Shown: in pieces, positions 45,844 through 54,117 of the stretch
Numbering within the stretch: the first letter of the stretch is position 1
Layout: the number at the start of each line of letters is the position of its first letter
NCBI GenBank assembly: GCA_903842065.1
Contig: CAIMKZ010000017.1
Location: 1-64,000, forward strand
Direction of reading: 5' to 3'
Source of the DNA: an uncultured Acidobacteriaceae bacterium
GTDB taxonomy: Bacteria; Acidobacteriota; Terriglobia; Terriglobales; Acidobacteriaceae
DNA: 64,000 nt
Program-made: the position numbers and the translations under genes
Notes under the pieces: generated by a model
What the model saw: the letters and a program-made list of their open reading frames with translations, nothing else
Database searches by the model: none
What the model was told of the DNA's origin: nothing

Positions 45844-46554
45844 GTGTCCAACCAAGTTCCGCCCATCATTCACGCTGAAAACCTGACCAAGGTCTACTCC
45901 ACCGGAAAGATCGAGGTTTCCGCTCTGCGCGGCATCTCGCTCTCCGTCCAGCCCGGTGAGTTCGTGGCCATCGTCGGCCCTTCGGGCTCGGGCAAGTCCA
46001 CACTCTTTTATCTGCTCGGCGGGCTCACGCGGCCCACCAGCGGGCATCTCTCCATCGACGGTATCGACTTCGCCACGCTCAACGACTCCGAGCGCACCAG
46101 GCTCCGCCGTCACCGCATCGGCTTCGTCTTCCAGCGCTTCAACCTGCTGCCCACGCTCACCGGCATGGGAAACATCGAGATCGCCTACAAGGTCAGCGGC
46201 CGAAAAGAGCCGCTCGACCGCAAGTATCTTGAACACCTCGCCGACATGCTCTCCATCACCGGCCGTCTGCACCATCGCCCCAGCGAGCTCAGCGGCGGCG
46301 AGCAGCAGCGCATCGCCATCGCCCGCGCTCTCATCACACGCCCTGCCATCGTGCTCGCCGACGAGCCAACCGGAAATCTCGACACCAAAAACTCCGACGC
46401 CGTGCTGCAAATGCTAGCGCGCTCCAACCGCGAGCTGGGCCAGACTACGCTGATGATTACGCACAATCCCGAAGCCGCGGCAGTGGCCGGACGCATCATC
46501 CACGTCCGCGACGGCCTCATCGTCCACGAAGAAAAGGGCTCGCACTGCGCTTAA
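45844..46554 (+). CDS. ABC transporter ATP-binding protein (LolD/MacB type)
   Basis: 236 aa from a GTG start at 45844. Walker A GPSGSGKST near residue 46, signature LSGGEQQR near residue 145, Walker B IVLADEPTGNLD and H-loop ITHNPEA are all present, so an active ATPase is expected. The DEPTGNLD and the lack of a long C-terminal extension place it with the LolD/MacB-type exporters. No permease gene is adjacent; it would need a partner encoded elsewhere. Followed 74 nt later by a CDF transporter gene, probably unrelated. Confidence 0.88.
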   Translation: MSNQVPPIIHAENLTKVYSTGKIEVSALRGISLSVQPGEFVAIVGPSGSGKSTLFYLLGGLTRPTSGHLSIDGIDFATLNDSERTRLRRHRIGFVFQRFNLLPTLTGMGNIEIAYKVSGRKEPLDRKYLEHLADMLSITGRLHHRPSELSGGEQQRIAIARALITRPAIVLADEPTGNLDTKNSDAVLQMLARSNRELGQTTLMITHNPEAAAVAGRIIHVRDGLIVHEEKGSHCA

Positions 46555-46628
46555 AGGAATTGTTTCAGCACCCCCAACTCCCGCAGCCCTGTTTTTCCCT
46601 ACACGGCCCGCGTTAGACTGTTTGGACT

Positions 46629-47576
46629 ATGCACGTTCATGCGGCACAGCACGGGGCAAGTCAAAAGCGAACAGCCATAGTTCTGCGCATCTCGCTGGCG
46701 GCCACGCTGGCATATGTTCTAGTCACTTTCATCGCCGGCCTCAAGGCCCACTCCCTCGCCCTGCTCGGTGAAGCCGGCCACAACGCATCCGACTTTCTCG
46801 CCCTGCTGCTCAGCTTTACCGCCGTCTACTTCCAGTCGCGCCCGGCAGATAACGCGCGCACCTTCGGCTATCAGCGCGCCGGAGTTGTCGCGGCCTTCCT
46901 CAACGCCGGCACCCTCATCGTCATCGCTCTTTGGATCGCCATCGAAGCCGTACACCGACTCGCCGCCCCGGTCGCCGTACAGCCGCGGCTCATGATGATC
47001 GTCGCCGCTGCCGGCGTAGTCATGAACGGCGCTATCGCGGCACTGCTCTGGGGCGTGGCCCGCGACGTCAATCTGCGCTCGGCCTTTCTGCACATGGCCG
47101 GCGATACGCTTTCGACCGCCGCTGTCATCGCCGGCGGCGCCGGGATTCTCGTCACCGGCAGCAACTGGATCGATCCCGCGCTGTCTCTGCTCATCGCCGG
47201 GCTGATCCTGTGGTCGAGCATCGGCATCGTCCGCGAGACGCTCAACATCCTGCTTGAAGGAACTCCCGCGGGCATCGATCTTAGAAAAATCCGTGCCGAG
47301 ATGCAGCAGACAGAAGGCGTCATCAACGTACACGACCTGCACATCTGGAGCCTCGGCTCGAACTCGCGCGCCTTGGCCTGCCACGTCACCATCCCCGACA
47401 TTCCCCCGTCCGTAAGCGCCGAAATCCTCAACCGCCTCAACCACCTCCTCCGCGAGCACTTCGCCATCAACCACACCACCATCCAGTTCGAACACGTTGC
47501 CTGCGCCGATGCCGATGGCTGCGTAGTCCCGCTCGAAGAGATGACCGGCGAGGCCGAGTGCGGCCACCATCACTAG
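46629..47576 (+). CDS. CDF family cation (zinc/cobalt) efflux protein
   Basis: 315 aa with six transmembrane helices expected (for example VTFIAGLKAHSLALLGE, VVAAFLNAGTLIVIALWIA, LMMIVAAAGVVMNGA). The transport metal site would be E-x-x-H-x-x-x-D in LLGEAGHNASDF, with Glu replacing the common Asp, paired with HMAGDTLSTAAV in helix V. The C-terminal cytosolic domain (INVHDLHIWSLGS, HTTIQFEHV) is typical of ZitB/CzcD. The N-terminus and the C-terminus (CGHHH) have extra His. Exports divalent metal by proton antiport; metal specificity uncertain. Confidence 0.92.
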   Translation: MHVHAAQHGASQKRTAIVLRISLAATLAYVLVTFIAGLKAHSLALLGEAGHNASDFLALLLSFTAVYFQSRPADNARTFGYQRAGVVAAFLNAGTLIVIALWIAIEAVHRLAAPVAVQPRLMMIVAAAGVVMNGAIAALLWGVARDVNLRSAFLHMAGDTLSTAAVIAGGAGILVTGSNWIDPALSLLIAGLILWSSIGIVRETLNILLEGTPAGIDLRKIRAEMQQTEGVINVHDLHIWSLGSNSRALACHVTIPDIPPSVSAEILNRLNHLLREHFAINHTTIQFEHVACADADGCVVPLEEMTGEAECGHHH

Positions 47577-47688
47577 GCTGATGGATTTCTAGCCGATAAG
47601 CGTCTAACGGCTTGTGAGCTTGGCGCAAAGTAGTAAGTAAATTCCGGAGAGAATTGACGGCTTCCTGGCCAATGCCGATACTATCCGT

Positions 47689-47928
47689 GTGGAGATCACC
47701 TTTTCCATCGACGACAGGATTGTGGAACGCGCCCGTGAAAGGTTAAGCGCGATGGGCAGGACCGTGGAACAGGAGATTTGCGAGCATCTCGTTTGGCTTT
47801 CAGGCAGCGAAGATCTGGAACGGGATCTGGAATTCTTTGAGCGCACCTCTGGGCTTGGTGATTCCAAGGGCTGGAAGTTTAACCGGGAAGAGCTCTACGA
47901 GGAGCGGCTGCGCTGGCCCCGCGAGTGA
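47689..47928 (+). CDS. Small ribbon-helix-helix-like protein, orphan antitoxin-like
   Basis: 79 aa from a GTG at 47689. MEITFSIDDRIVERARERLSAMGRTVEQEI is quoted here as MEITFSIDDRIVERARERL and GRTVEQEI; this is a beta-strand followed by two helices, the pattern of RHH antitoxins (DUF6364-like). No toxin gene follows on the same strand (the next ORF is opposite), so a toxin-antitoxin pair is not supported. The Shine-Dalgarno region is weak. Alternative: a stand-alone DNA-binding regulator. Confidence 0.6.
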   Translation: MEITFSIDDRIVERARERLSAMGRTVEQEICEHLVWLSGSEDLERDLEFFERTSGLGDSKGWKFNREELYEERLRWPRE

Positions 47929-47976
47929 GCACTTTATATCCAGGAAAATGAAATATTGATCGACCCAGAATTACGA

Positions 47977-48276
47977 TTAAATTCCGGTCAGTAATTCGAG
48001 AACGCACCCGATTACTGGTACTAGGCTGGACTCTTCCTCATCGCAGACACAGCATTCCGTCGGGTTCATAGGGTCATACACGAGTGTGACTTCCGACCCT
48101 GTTTCCCAGCGATAACGAGAGTGGAATTTGCCCCTGAAACGGTTGCCATCGACGGCATAAGAAAAAACAACTGTGGAATGGCCGACGAATAGGCTGCCTG
48201 GAGTCTGCGATGGAGAGTCTTCCCAGTCGCAATCGGTTATTGTTGCGGTCGTTGTGAGCCAATGGTCACTGGTCAT
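47977..48276 (-). CDS. DUF3592-like small protein
   Basis: 99 aa. Pattern TATITDCDWED, VVFSYAVDGNRFRGKF and GSEVTLVYDPMNPTEC matches DUF3592-type beta-rich domains, which are often next to membrane helices; here there is none beyond a hydrophobic C-terminus (VPVIGCVLELLTGI). There are four cysteines (ITDCDW, TECCVCDEE and the C-terminal one). AT-richer than the neighbours. Function unknown. Confidence 0.65.
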   Translation of the reverse strand: MTSDHWLTTTATITDCDWEDSPSQTPGSLFVGHSTVVFSYAVDGNRFRGKFHSRYRWETGSEVTLVYDPMNPTECCVCDEEESSLVPVIGCVLELLTGI

Positions 48277-48478
48277 TTGGGCCTGATTGTTGCACCTCTT
48301 TTGTGTTGTTGTCTATTGACCGTCAATCCAATTGAAGTATCTGGCAGGCCTAAAGGCAACCGCGATCCATATCAACAATCGATGAGATCGAGGGATTGGC
48401 AGAAGTTTCTGGCTGAACACAAGGCTGAATCGAAGTTAGCCCCGCCTGCGTGTACCCTAGTAGAGAGCGTATGTATCG

Positions 48479-49699
48479 ATGAATAGAGCAGTACAATTGG
48501 GCCGCATGGCGGCCTTTGCGGGTTTTGTGGCTGTGGCAATCGCCGCCGTGGGGCAGAGTGTGCCCAATGTGCCCCAGAAGCAGGGCGCGACCATGATTCA
48601 GTTGCCCCCCGCGCCAAAGGCTTTGCTTCCAGACGCCTTCAACGGATGGCTCCAGACTGCGAAGCCCGTGCTCACCACCGACCCCGCGCAAGCCGATGCG
48701 GCTGGCGTCGAGGCCCTCAAAGAGTTCGGCTTTGTTTCGGCCGAGTTGGCCAGCTACAAGCGCGACGCCGGCGAGACGCTCACCATGAAAGCTCTGCGTT
48801 TCCCTGACGTGAGCGGGGCCTACGGTGCCTACTCCTTCTACCGCCAGAACAACTGGCCGAAGGAAGACATCGGCGCCGGCGGAACTTCTTTCCATAATCG
48901 TGTCCTGTTCTGGAAGGGCGACACGGTTGTCGATGCAACCTTCTCGAAGATCGGCCCCATGACGGCCGGCTCGCTCCGCGCGGTTGCGGCCAGCCTGCCC
49001 GACCTCAAAGGGCGCAACGCGGTGCAGCCGCCTGTGCTCGCCTATCTGCCCCAGGCCAACATCGACAAGCAGACCACGCACTACGCTATGGGTCCGGCCG
49101 GTTACACCGGCGGCGGCGGCGTGCTGCCGGCAAGCCTGGTCGATTTTTCAAAGGGCGCAGAGACCGCGACGGCTAACTACTCGCTCACATCGAATTCGGC
49201 AACGCTCACCATCATCGATTACCCAACCCCCCAGATCGCCGAGGCCAAGGAAAAGGAGATCCGCGCCTATCTTCAGGCCGGCGCCAACGCGCAGCCTGCG
49301 TGGACCCAGGCGCTCAAGGACTCCGATACAGCTTCTCTCGAAGTCCGGCACACCGGCGAGCTTGTCGTGTTGGTGTCGGGCGACGCAATTCCAGACGAAA
49401 GCCACCGCCTGATCGAAACGGTGCACTTCGAGGCAGACCTTACAAAGATTCCCCAGTCCGTGGACTCTGAGATCGCAAAGACCGGCAAGATGCTGGTTGG
49501 CATCGCCGGCATCGTCATCGCAGGCTCAATCGCGGCAGTCGTTTTAGGTTTCTTCTTTGGCGGCGGTCGCGCCCTCTGGCGCGTGGCCCGTGGCAAGCCC
49601 ATCTCATCGGTCTACGACCAGGAGTTCATCAGTCTCGGCCTTCGCACCAACTGGGACGATGAGGACCGGGGTGGAAAAGGCCCGAACCCGCGTGGTTAA
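48479..49699 (+). CDS. Exported DUF6599-type protein with C-terminal membrane anchor
   Basis: 406 aa: signal peptide (hydrophobic residues about 10-25), then a globular part with LLPDAFNGWLQTAKP, FVSAELASYKRDAGETLTM in two pieces, and AYGAYSFYRQNNWPKED, a pattern I associate with acidobacterial DUF6599 proteins. A single transmembrane helix is near residues 340-362 (MLVGIAGIVIAGSIAAVVLG), followed by a short cytosolic tail with acidic DDEDRG. Function unknown; the layout suggests a periplasmic domain anchored by its C-terminus. About 200 nt precede it, holding its promoter region. Confidence 0.75.
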   Translation: MNRAVQLGRMAAFAGFVAVAIAAVGQSVPNVPQKQGATMIQLPPAPKALLPDAFNGWLQTAKPVLTTDPAQADAAGVEALKEFGFVSAELASYKRDAGETLTMKALRFPDVSGAYGAYSFYRQNNWPKEDIGAGGTSFHNRVLFWKGDTVVDATFSKIGPMTAGSLRAVAASLPDLKGRNAVQPPVLAYLPQANIDKQTTHYAMGPAGYTGGGGVLPASLVDFSKGAETATANYSLTSNSATLTIIDYPTPQIAEAKEKEIRAYLQAGANAQPAWTQALKDSDTASLEVRHTGELVVLVSGDAIPDESHRLIETVHFEADLTKIPQSVDSEIAKTGKMLVGIAGIVIAGSIAAVVLGFFFGGGRALWRVARGKPISSVYDQEFISLGLRTNWDDEDRGGKGPNPRG

Positions 49700-49873
49700 C
49701 ATCAGTTTCAGCTTGTGGAAAAACAGGAGGAAATACAAGAAAACAAGGAAGAAACCCTGTGAAAACCGGATGTTATGTGGCGAATTAAAAGCGAACAGAC
49801 TTGCCGGCATTACCGGAATTGCGTTTTTGTAAATTGCTCATTCTTAATTACTTATATTCAGCAAACATTCTCC

Positions 49874-49902
49874 TTGACACCGCCATCCCCCGCTCCTAGT
49901 AT
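49874..49902 (+). promoter_or_regulatory. Sigma-70-like promoter TTGACA-17-TAGTAT
   Basis: TTGACA at 49874-49879, a 17-nt spacer, and TAGTAT at 49897-49902. This is the best -35/-10 pair seen in the window and points to a start near 49909, upstream of no ORF on this strand. Confidence 0.65.
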
Positions 49903-49908
49903 GCAGCC

Positions 49909-49996
49909 AGAAAGTTTCTACGGTTTTGCCTCCGTTGGAACTATTCTCCCTAAGGAAAGGGCTGCCCTGTTGCCGGGCGGCCCTTTCCGCTTTATA
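49909..49996 (+). ncRNA. Candidate small RNA of about 90 nt
   Basis: A transcript from the promoter at 49874 would carry a small stem (ACGG...CCGT around 49919-49936), a CUCCCU single-stranded stretch and a 14-bp terminator hairpin GGAAAGGGCTGCCC / GGGCGGCCCTTTCC (49954-49967, 49975-49988) with CGCTTTATA tail. The C-rich CCUCC and CUCCC segments could pair with ribosome-binding sites. No ORF fits. The rest of the 315-nt interval between 49700 and 50014 is AT-rich spacer. I could not assign it to a named RNA family. Confidence 0.5.
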
Positions 49997-50014
49997 GGCT
50001 AGATTTAACGTACG

Positions 50015-50629
50015 TTACGCCTCCGAATGTTCTTCCTCAGCTTCATCCTCCCACTCGGCGCCGCAAGTTTCGCACGACCAGGCATTGACTGGCTCCACGC
50101 TTTCGAGGATCGGATCGGCTGCTCCGCACTGCGGGCACACCGGGACTTCGAACTCCGGCGCGGACATCTCAGACAGCTCAACAATGTCCTTCGGAATCGG
50201 CTGCGCCAGAACCGCGCGCGCATGATCCAGCTGATCGGCGGCTACCAGAATGCACTTCCCTGTATCGCCATCCCCGAGCGGCGTGAAGCGGCTGGAGCGG
50301 TCAACCCAGCTCTCAATCCCGGCGCGGCGCAGAGCCTCTACGATCTGGAAGCCCTGCTGCGTGCCCTCGCAGGCGCACAGCGGCGTCTTCCACGTGTACT
50401 CGAAGCCGGGCCGGGCTTCAGCGTCTTCTTCGCCCGCTTCTGCGGGTGCGCTCCACGCCGCATCGCGCGGATCGCCCAGCTTCCGCAGTCTCATCTCATC
50501 GGCTAGTACCTGTTGCGCGGTTGGCGTAAGGTCGGCAAAGGCTGCGCCCAGCTCGATCAGTTCGCCGTCGGACATCGTGCGGTAGTGTGCGGTTAGGGCA
50601 AGCCAGTCCTGCGAGGTATTCGTGGTCAT
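50015..50629 (-). CDS. DUF2007-like protein with C-terminal zinc ribbon
   Basis: 204 aa from the ATG at 50629 (MTTNTSQDWLAL). The N-terminal helical segment (DLTPTAQQVLADEMRLRKL) precedes a domain with GFQIVEALRRAGIESWVD and ILVAADQLDHARAVLAQ, similar to the DUF2007 / putative signal-transducing fold. The C-terminus has CPQCGAADP and CETCGAEW, a zinc ribbon, then an acidic tail. Cytosolic; role unknown. The sRNA-type terminator at 49954-49988 is convergent with it. Confidence 0.75.
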   Translation of the reverse strand: MTTNTSQDWLALTAHYRTMSDGELIELGAAFADLTPTAQQVLADEMRLRKLGDPRDAAWSAPAEAGEEDAEARPGFEYTWKTPLCACEGTQQGFQIVEALRRAGIESWVDRSSRFTPLGDGDTGKCILVAADQLDHARAVLAQPIPKDIVELSEMSAPEFEVPVCPQCGAADPILESVEPVNAWSCETCGAEWEDEAEEEHSEA

Positions 50630-50834
50630 GGTTTCGGGTTCCGTGTCAGAGAATGTGAGGAGCTGGTAGGCCAGGGTGTATCCCTGACAACAAGCTGGCA
50701 AAAACAATGCGGGCTTCTCCCCTTGAGCGGCGCCAAATCTACTGCCTCAATGCCGTTCCACTCAAGATGCCCCAGTGCCTGCCCCCGGCTTCACTTTACC
50801 TTCAAGAGGCTGAAAGATACAATCAAATGAGCAG

Positions 50835-50910
50835 CCGACGTAGCTCAGTTGGTAGAGCAGCTGATTCGTAATCAGCAGGTCATCGGTTCAAGTCCGATCG
50901 TCGGCTCCAG
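50835..50910 (+). tRNA. tRNA-Thr (anticodon CGU)
   Basis: 76 nt with encoded CCA. Acceptor stem GCCGACG (50835-50841) pairs with CGTCGGC (50900-50906), discriminator T, then CCA. The D-loop has AGTTGGTA, the anticodon stem is CTGAT/ATCAG around TTCGTAA with anticodon CGT, and the T-arm has ATCGG-TTCAAGT-CCGAT. The 250 nt that follow, up to 51163, hold two DnaA-box-like sites and no other gene. Confidence 0.97.
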
Positions 50911-51071
50911 TATCCTTCCCCCTCCTTCCCTCCCTCCCGGATCGATCAGCTTTTCTTTTCAGCCCGCTGCGCTCTCTCCGGTCGTGCGGCGCGCGGCTCA
51001 TGGCTGCGTGTGCCGGGCTCCGGATCGCCCCGACGTTAGGCTCTGATAAAAAAGCGCGCCTCAATGCCTAG

Positions 51072-51121
51072 TTATCCACGAGAATCTGTTGACTCGCTAG
51101 ATTCCACGCCGTTTATCCACG
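51072..51121 (+). promoter_or_regulatory. Two DnaA-box-like sites upstream of the MerR-TPR gene
   Basis: TTATCCACG occurs at 51072-51080 and 51113-51121 in the same orientation, 41 nt apart. Each has one mismatch to TTATCCACA. They lie 43-90 nt before the MerR-TPR gene, where DnaA could act as a regulator. They are too few for an origin. Confidence 0.5.
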
Positions 51122-51163
51122 CTCAGAGTTGGCATAATCGGGTCAAGAGCGTTTCCGCCGACC

Positions 51164-52135
51164 ATGCATATTAGGGCCAACGAACTATCGGGAGCTACTT
51201 CGGTGGGCAGCTACAGCCGTCAAGATGTGACGCGTATCCTCTCGATCACCTCGCGCCAGCTTCAGGGCTGGGAGCGGGCTGGACTCATTCCCCAACAACA
51301 GAGCTACACCTTTCAGGACCTCGGTCAGTTGCGGACCGTACGCGCACTAAGAGAAGACGCCGTGCCGGCCGCTTCGATCCGTGAGTCTATCCAGGCCATG
51401 AAAGCTGTCGCCGGCATGGCCAATCCGCTGCTCGAAGCGCGAGTGGTTCGCACCGGTTCGCGGGTGGCCTTCCGCCACCGCGGTGCCACCGTGGACCCCA
51501 TCAGCCGGCAACTGCTCCTCGACTTCGAACCCGGCGCCGTCTCCGAGCATCCCACTGCGATGCGCGATACCCTCCCCATGCGGCGTGCAAGCCAGCAGGG
51601 TCTGCAAGAGCGCTTTAACGAAGCGGTACACGCCGAGGAGCGCGGTGAGAAGCAGAAGGCCATCGCCCTCTACGAAGAAATTCTCGTAATCGACCCGAAG
51701 TACGCGGCTGCCTGTATCAACCTGGGCACGCTCTGCTTTCACGCCCGCAAGTTCTCGCGCGCAGAGGAGTACTACCGCCGCGCGGCCGAGGCCGATCCCG
51801 GATACGTCCTCGCCTACTTCGATCTGGGCAATGTGCTCGACGAGGTCGGCCGCTTAGAGGAGTCCGTCGTGGCCTACCAGCGCGCTCTGGCTCTCGCCCC
51901 GAGATATGCCGACGCGCACTACAACATGGCTCTGGCTTACGAGCGGCTCGACCGCCCCCGCTCCGCCCTGCGCCACTGGCACGCATACGCGCAGATCGAT
52001 AAGAATGGGCCATGGGCCGATCACGCCCGCAAGCAGATGCGCATCATCCTTAGCCGCGAGACGCTGACCGTCGCCGCTCGCGCCGAGCACTTTGTACCGC
52101 GTCGCAAAGGCAAGGCTGCGCTCCGGCTCGTGTAG
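51164..52135 (+). CDS. MerR-type HTH protein fused to TPR repeats
   Basis: 323 aa. Residues about 15-85 resemble a MerR winged helix: SYSRQDVTRILSITSRQLQGWERAGLIP (split: SYSRQDVTRILSI, RQLQGWERAGLIP) and TFQDLGQLRTVRALREDAV. Residues about 150-290 hold at least three TPR units (GEKQKAIALYEEILVIDPKY in part, YYRRAAEADPGYVLAYFDLG, AYQRALALAPRYADAHYNM) and end with a basic segment PRRKGKAALRLV. The combination suggests DNA binding coupled to protein interaction. The ATG at 51164 lacks a Shine-Dalgarno sequence; a GTG at 51203 has GGAG 8 nt upstream and also precedes the HTH. Confidence 0.78.
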   Translation: MHIRANELSGATSVGSYSRQDVTRILSITSRQLQGWERAGLIPQQQSYTFQDLGQLRTVRALREDAVPAASIRESIQAMKAVAGMANPLLEARVVRTGSRVAFRHRGATVDPISRQLLLDFEPGAVSEHPTAMRDTLPMRRASQQGLQERFNEAVHAEERGEKQKAIALYEEILVIDPKYAAACINLGTLCFHARKFSRAEEYYRRAAEADPGYVLAYFDLGNVLDEVGRLEESVVAYQRALALAPRYADAHYNMALAYERLDRPRSALRHWHAYAQIDKNGPWADHARKQMRIILSRETLTVAARAEHFVPRRKGKAALRLV

Positions 52136-52479
52136 CGGGCTGAGACAAATTCCCTGCACGTCTTGCTATGGAAAATCGCGTGTGGTGCCTCTGAAGTTTG
52201 CATAAGAACGATCTGTCATCCTGAGTGAAGTTTGGCCGGTTTATCGGCAAAACGCAGTCGAAGGCTCTGCGGTTGCTTTTAAGAATTTCCCCGACGGCAC
52301 ACTTTACGCGCTCTTATCCGCCCGGCAATTTCGAAACCGCATCCAGCCCCGCTCTCGTACTCGGTAGCCTCGCAACCATCTCCCCAGCAGTGTTTTCCCA
52401 TTAGCTGCCCGCGCCGTGCTTTCCCGGCGGAGTCGCTGCTCTTTCATGGTAGAGTTGGAAACCACAGGGGCAATTCAGC
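52136..52479. other. Intergenic region with dispersed repeat, upstream of the partner-switch operon
   Basis: 344 nt. 52213-52274 (CTGTCATCCTGAG...TCGAAGGCTCTGCGGTT) is one copy of a dispersed sequence that recurs at 54527-54590. The remainder is C/T-rich and presumably contains the operon promoter, for which I see no clear boxes. Confidence 0.6.
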
Positions 52480-53640
52480 ATGGCAGCCGAAGATCCGGAG
52501 ACGTTCGGCAATACCGAAACTATAGGCTTGCAGCAGCAGGTGGCGCGTCTCCAGGCGCTGCTTGAGGCTACGCGCCAGGTCCACTCCACCATTCACGAGC
52601 ACGAGGTCCTCGATCGCGTGCTGCGTATCGTCGTGCGCGAACTCGAGATGACCGGTGCGGCTTTTTCCGGTACCAGTCTGGTCTACGGCGAAGCGCCTAT
52701 GCCGGTCGACGGAGTTCGGCTGCCTACATGGCTTCTCGAGGACCGCACCGGCGGCAAGATGGCCGAGCTGGTGGTGCAGCCACCGCCGGGCCGCGCTCTC
52801 AGCCTCTACGAAGCTGACTTTATTGAAGGCCTCGTCCTCCAGGCAGCCGTCGCCCTTGAAAACGCCCACAACCACAAGCGCAACGTCGAGTTCGCGCGTC
52901 TCCAGCAGGACCTTGACGCGGCCCGCCGCATCCAGCAGTCGTTGCTGCCGCAGAGTTTGCCCAAAATTCCCGGATACTCGCTCGGCTTCAGGTCTGACAC
53001 CTGCTACGAGGTCGGCGGAGATTACCTCGACATTCTTGAACTCCAGGACGGCAGCCTGCTCATGGCCGTAGCCGATGTCGCCGGCAAGGGACTGGCATCG
53101 GCCATCGTCTCCATCGGCTTCCGCGCCGCCTTCCGCGGTATGGTGGCCAGCGGACTGCCCTTGGCAGACATCGCCACACGCATCAACCAGCTCCAGTGGA
53201 CCGAGGGCGAGGAATCACGCCGCCGCTACGTCACCGCTATCTTCCTCAAGCTCGATCCCGTTACAGGCGACATCGAAGTGGTGAACGCCGGACACAACCC
53301 CGGCTTCCTCCTCGCGTCCAACGGTAGCTTAATTGAGTTCGAGGCCTCGGGCGCGCCCCTGGGACTACTCCCGGGGACCGTATATACCGAAGAGAATGCT
53401 CAACTCAGCCCCGGCTCACGGCTCCTTCTATACACCGACGGATTGACTGAGGTCTTCCGCGGCGACGACGAGTTCGGTCCCGCAAGGCTACTCAAAGAGG
53501 TCCGCGGTTCATCCGCGCGCAAGGCTGAGGTGCTTCTCGATACAATCTGGAGGGCTATCCGCGACTATTCTGCGGGAAGCCCGCAGGCAGACGACATGAC
53601 CGCGCTCGTTGTCTGTCGTGCCATGGAGCGTGAGCCATGA
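52480..53640 (+). CDS. RsbU-like PP2C/SpoIIE phosphatase with N-terminal GAF-like sensor
   Basis: 386 aa. A coiled segment (LQQQVARLQALLEATRQV) leads into a GAF-like domain (about residues 30-150), then the SpoIIE/PP2C phosphatase: VGGDYLDILELQDG, MAVADVAGKGLASAI, NAGHNPGFLLASNGS, LLLYTDGLTEVFRG and QADDMTALVV hold the metal-binding Asp residues. Such enzymes dephosphorylate the STAS anti-anti-sigma factor. The stop overlaps the next start (ATGA), and the two following genes encode a kinase and a STAS protein, so this is a complete partner switch without a visible sigma factor. Confidence 0.93.
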   Translation: MAAEDPETFGNTETIGLQQQVARLQALLEATRQVHSTIHEHEVLDRVLRIVVRELEMTGAAFSGTSLVYGEAPMPVDGVRLPTWLLEDRTGGKMAELVVQPPPGRALSLYEADFIEGLVLQAAVALENAHNHKRNVEFARLQQDLDAARRIQQSLLPQSLPKIPGYSLGFRSDTCYEVGGDYLDILELQDGSLLMAVADVAGKGLASAIVSIGFRAAFRGMVASGLPLADIATRINQLQWTEGEESRRRYVTAIFLKLDPVTGDIEVVNAGHNPGFLLASNGSLIEFEASGAPLGLLPGTVYTEENAQLSPGSRLLLYTDGLTEVFRGDDEFGPARLLKEVRGSSARKAEVLLDTIWRAIRDYSAGSPQADDMTALVVCRAMEREP

Positions 53641-54083
53641 CGGCTGGCAAACCGGCTACGGTCGAGGTTCGCCTTCCTTCTCGCATGGGATACGAGAAGG
53701 TGGCCATGAGTACTGCCGCTTCAGTGGCTAAACTCATGGGCTTCCGCGAAGACCGCATCGAAGACCTCAAAACCGCCATTGCGGAAGCCTGCATCAATGC
53801 CATCGAGCACGGCAACCGGCTCAACGAAAACCTCTCCGTGGGCGTCATCCTCTCGGCAGGACCCAACGGACTCGAAGTCAAAGTCATCGACAACGGATCG
53901 GGCATGAAAATGCAGCCCGCCAAACCCGACATCGACCGCAAGATGCACGGCGAGGAAGGCCCCCGCGGCATGGGCATGTTCCTCATACAGTCGCTCGTCG
54001 ACGAAGCCGAGTGGGTGGCGGCAAACGAGGGACACGCAAGCTATGTCCGGCTCGTCATCCGGCTCGACAAGGATGCCGCCTGA
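53637..54083 (+). CDS. RsbW-like anti-sigma serine kinase (HATPase)
   Basis: 148 aa, overlapping the phosphatase stop by 4 nt. N-box AIAEACINAIEHGN, G1 box VIDNGSGM and G2 box GPRGMGMFLIQSLVDEAEW are intact, so ATP binding and kinase activity are expected. The family binds a sigma factor and phosphorylates its STAS antagonist on serine. No sigma gene is in this operon; the target may lie elsewhere, or the switch may control something other than a sigma factor. Confidence 0.92.
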   Translation: MTAGKPATVEVRLPSRMGYEKVAMSTAASVAKLMGFREDRIEDLKTAIAEACINAIEHGNRLNENLSVGVILSAGPNGLEVKVIDNGSGMKMQPAKPDIDRKMHGEEGPRGMGMFLIQSLVDEAEWVAANEGHASYVRLVIRLDKDAA

Positions 54084-54117
54084 AATAATAGTGAGAGCTG
54101 ACGGAGGCTATACAGCA

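Noticed and set aside
47689-47928. Toxin-antitoxin pair
   Set aside because: Only an antitoxin-like gene is present; the neighbouring ORF is on the other strand and resembles DUF3592.
48262-48486. A 74-codon plus-strand ORF before the DUF6599-type gene
   Set aside because: It overlaps the start of the DUF3592-like gene and the next start, has no Shine-Dalgarno sequence and no family pattern. Its hydrophobic start keeps it a weak possibility.
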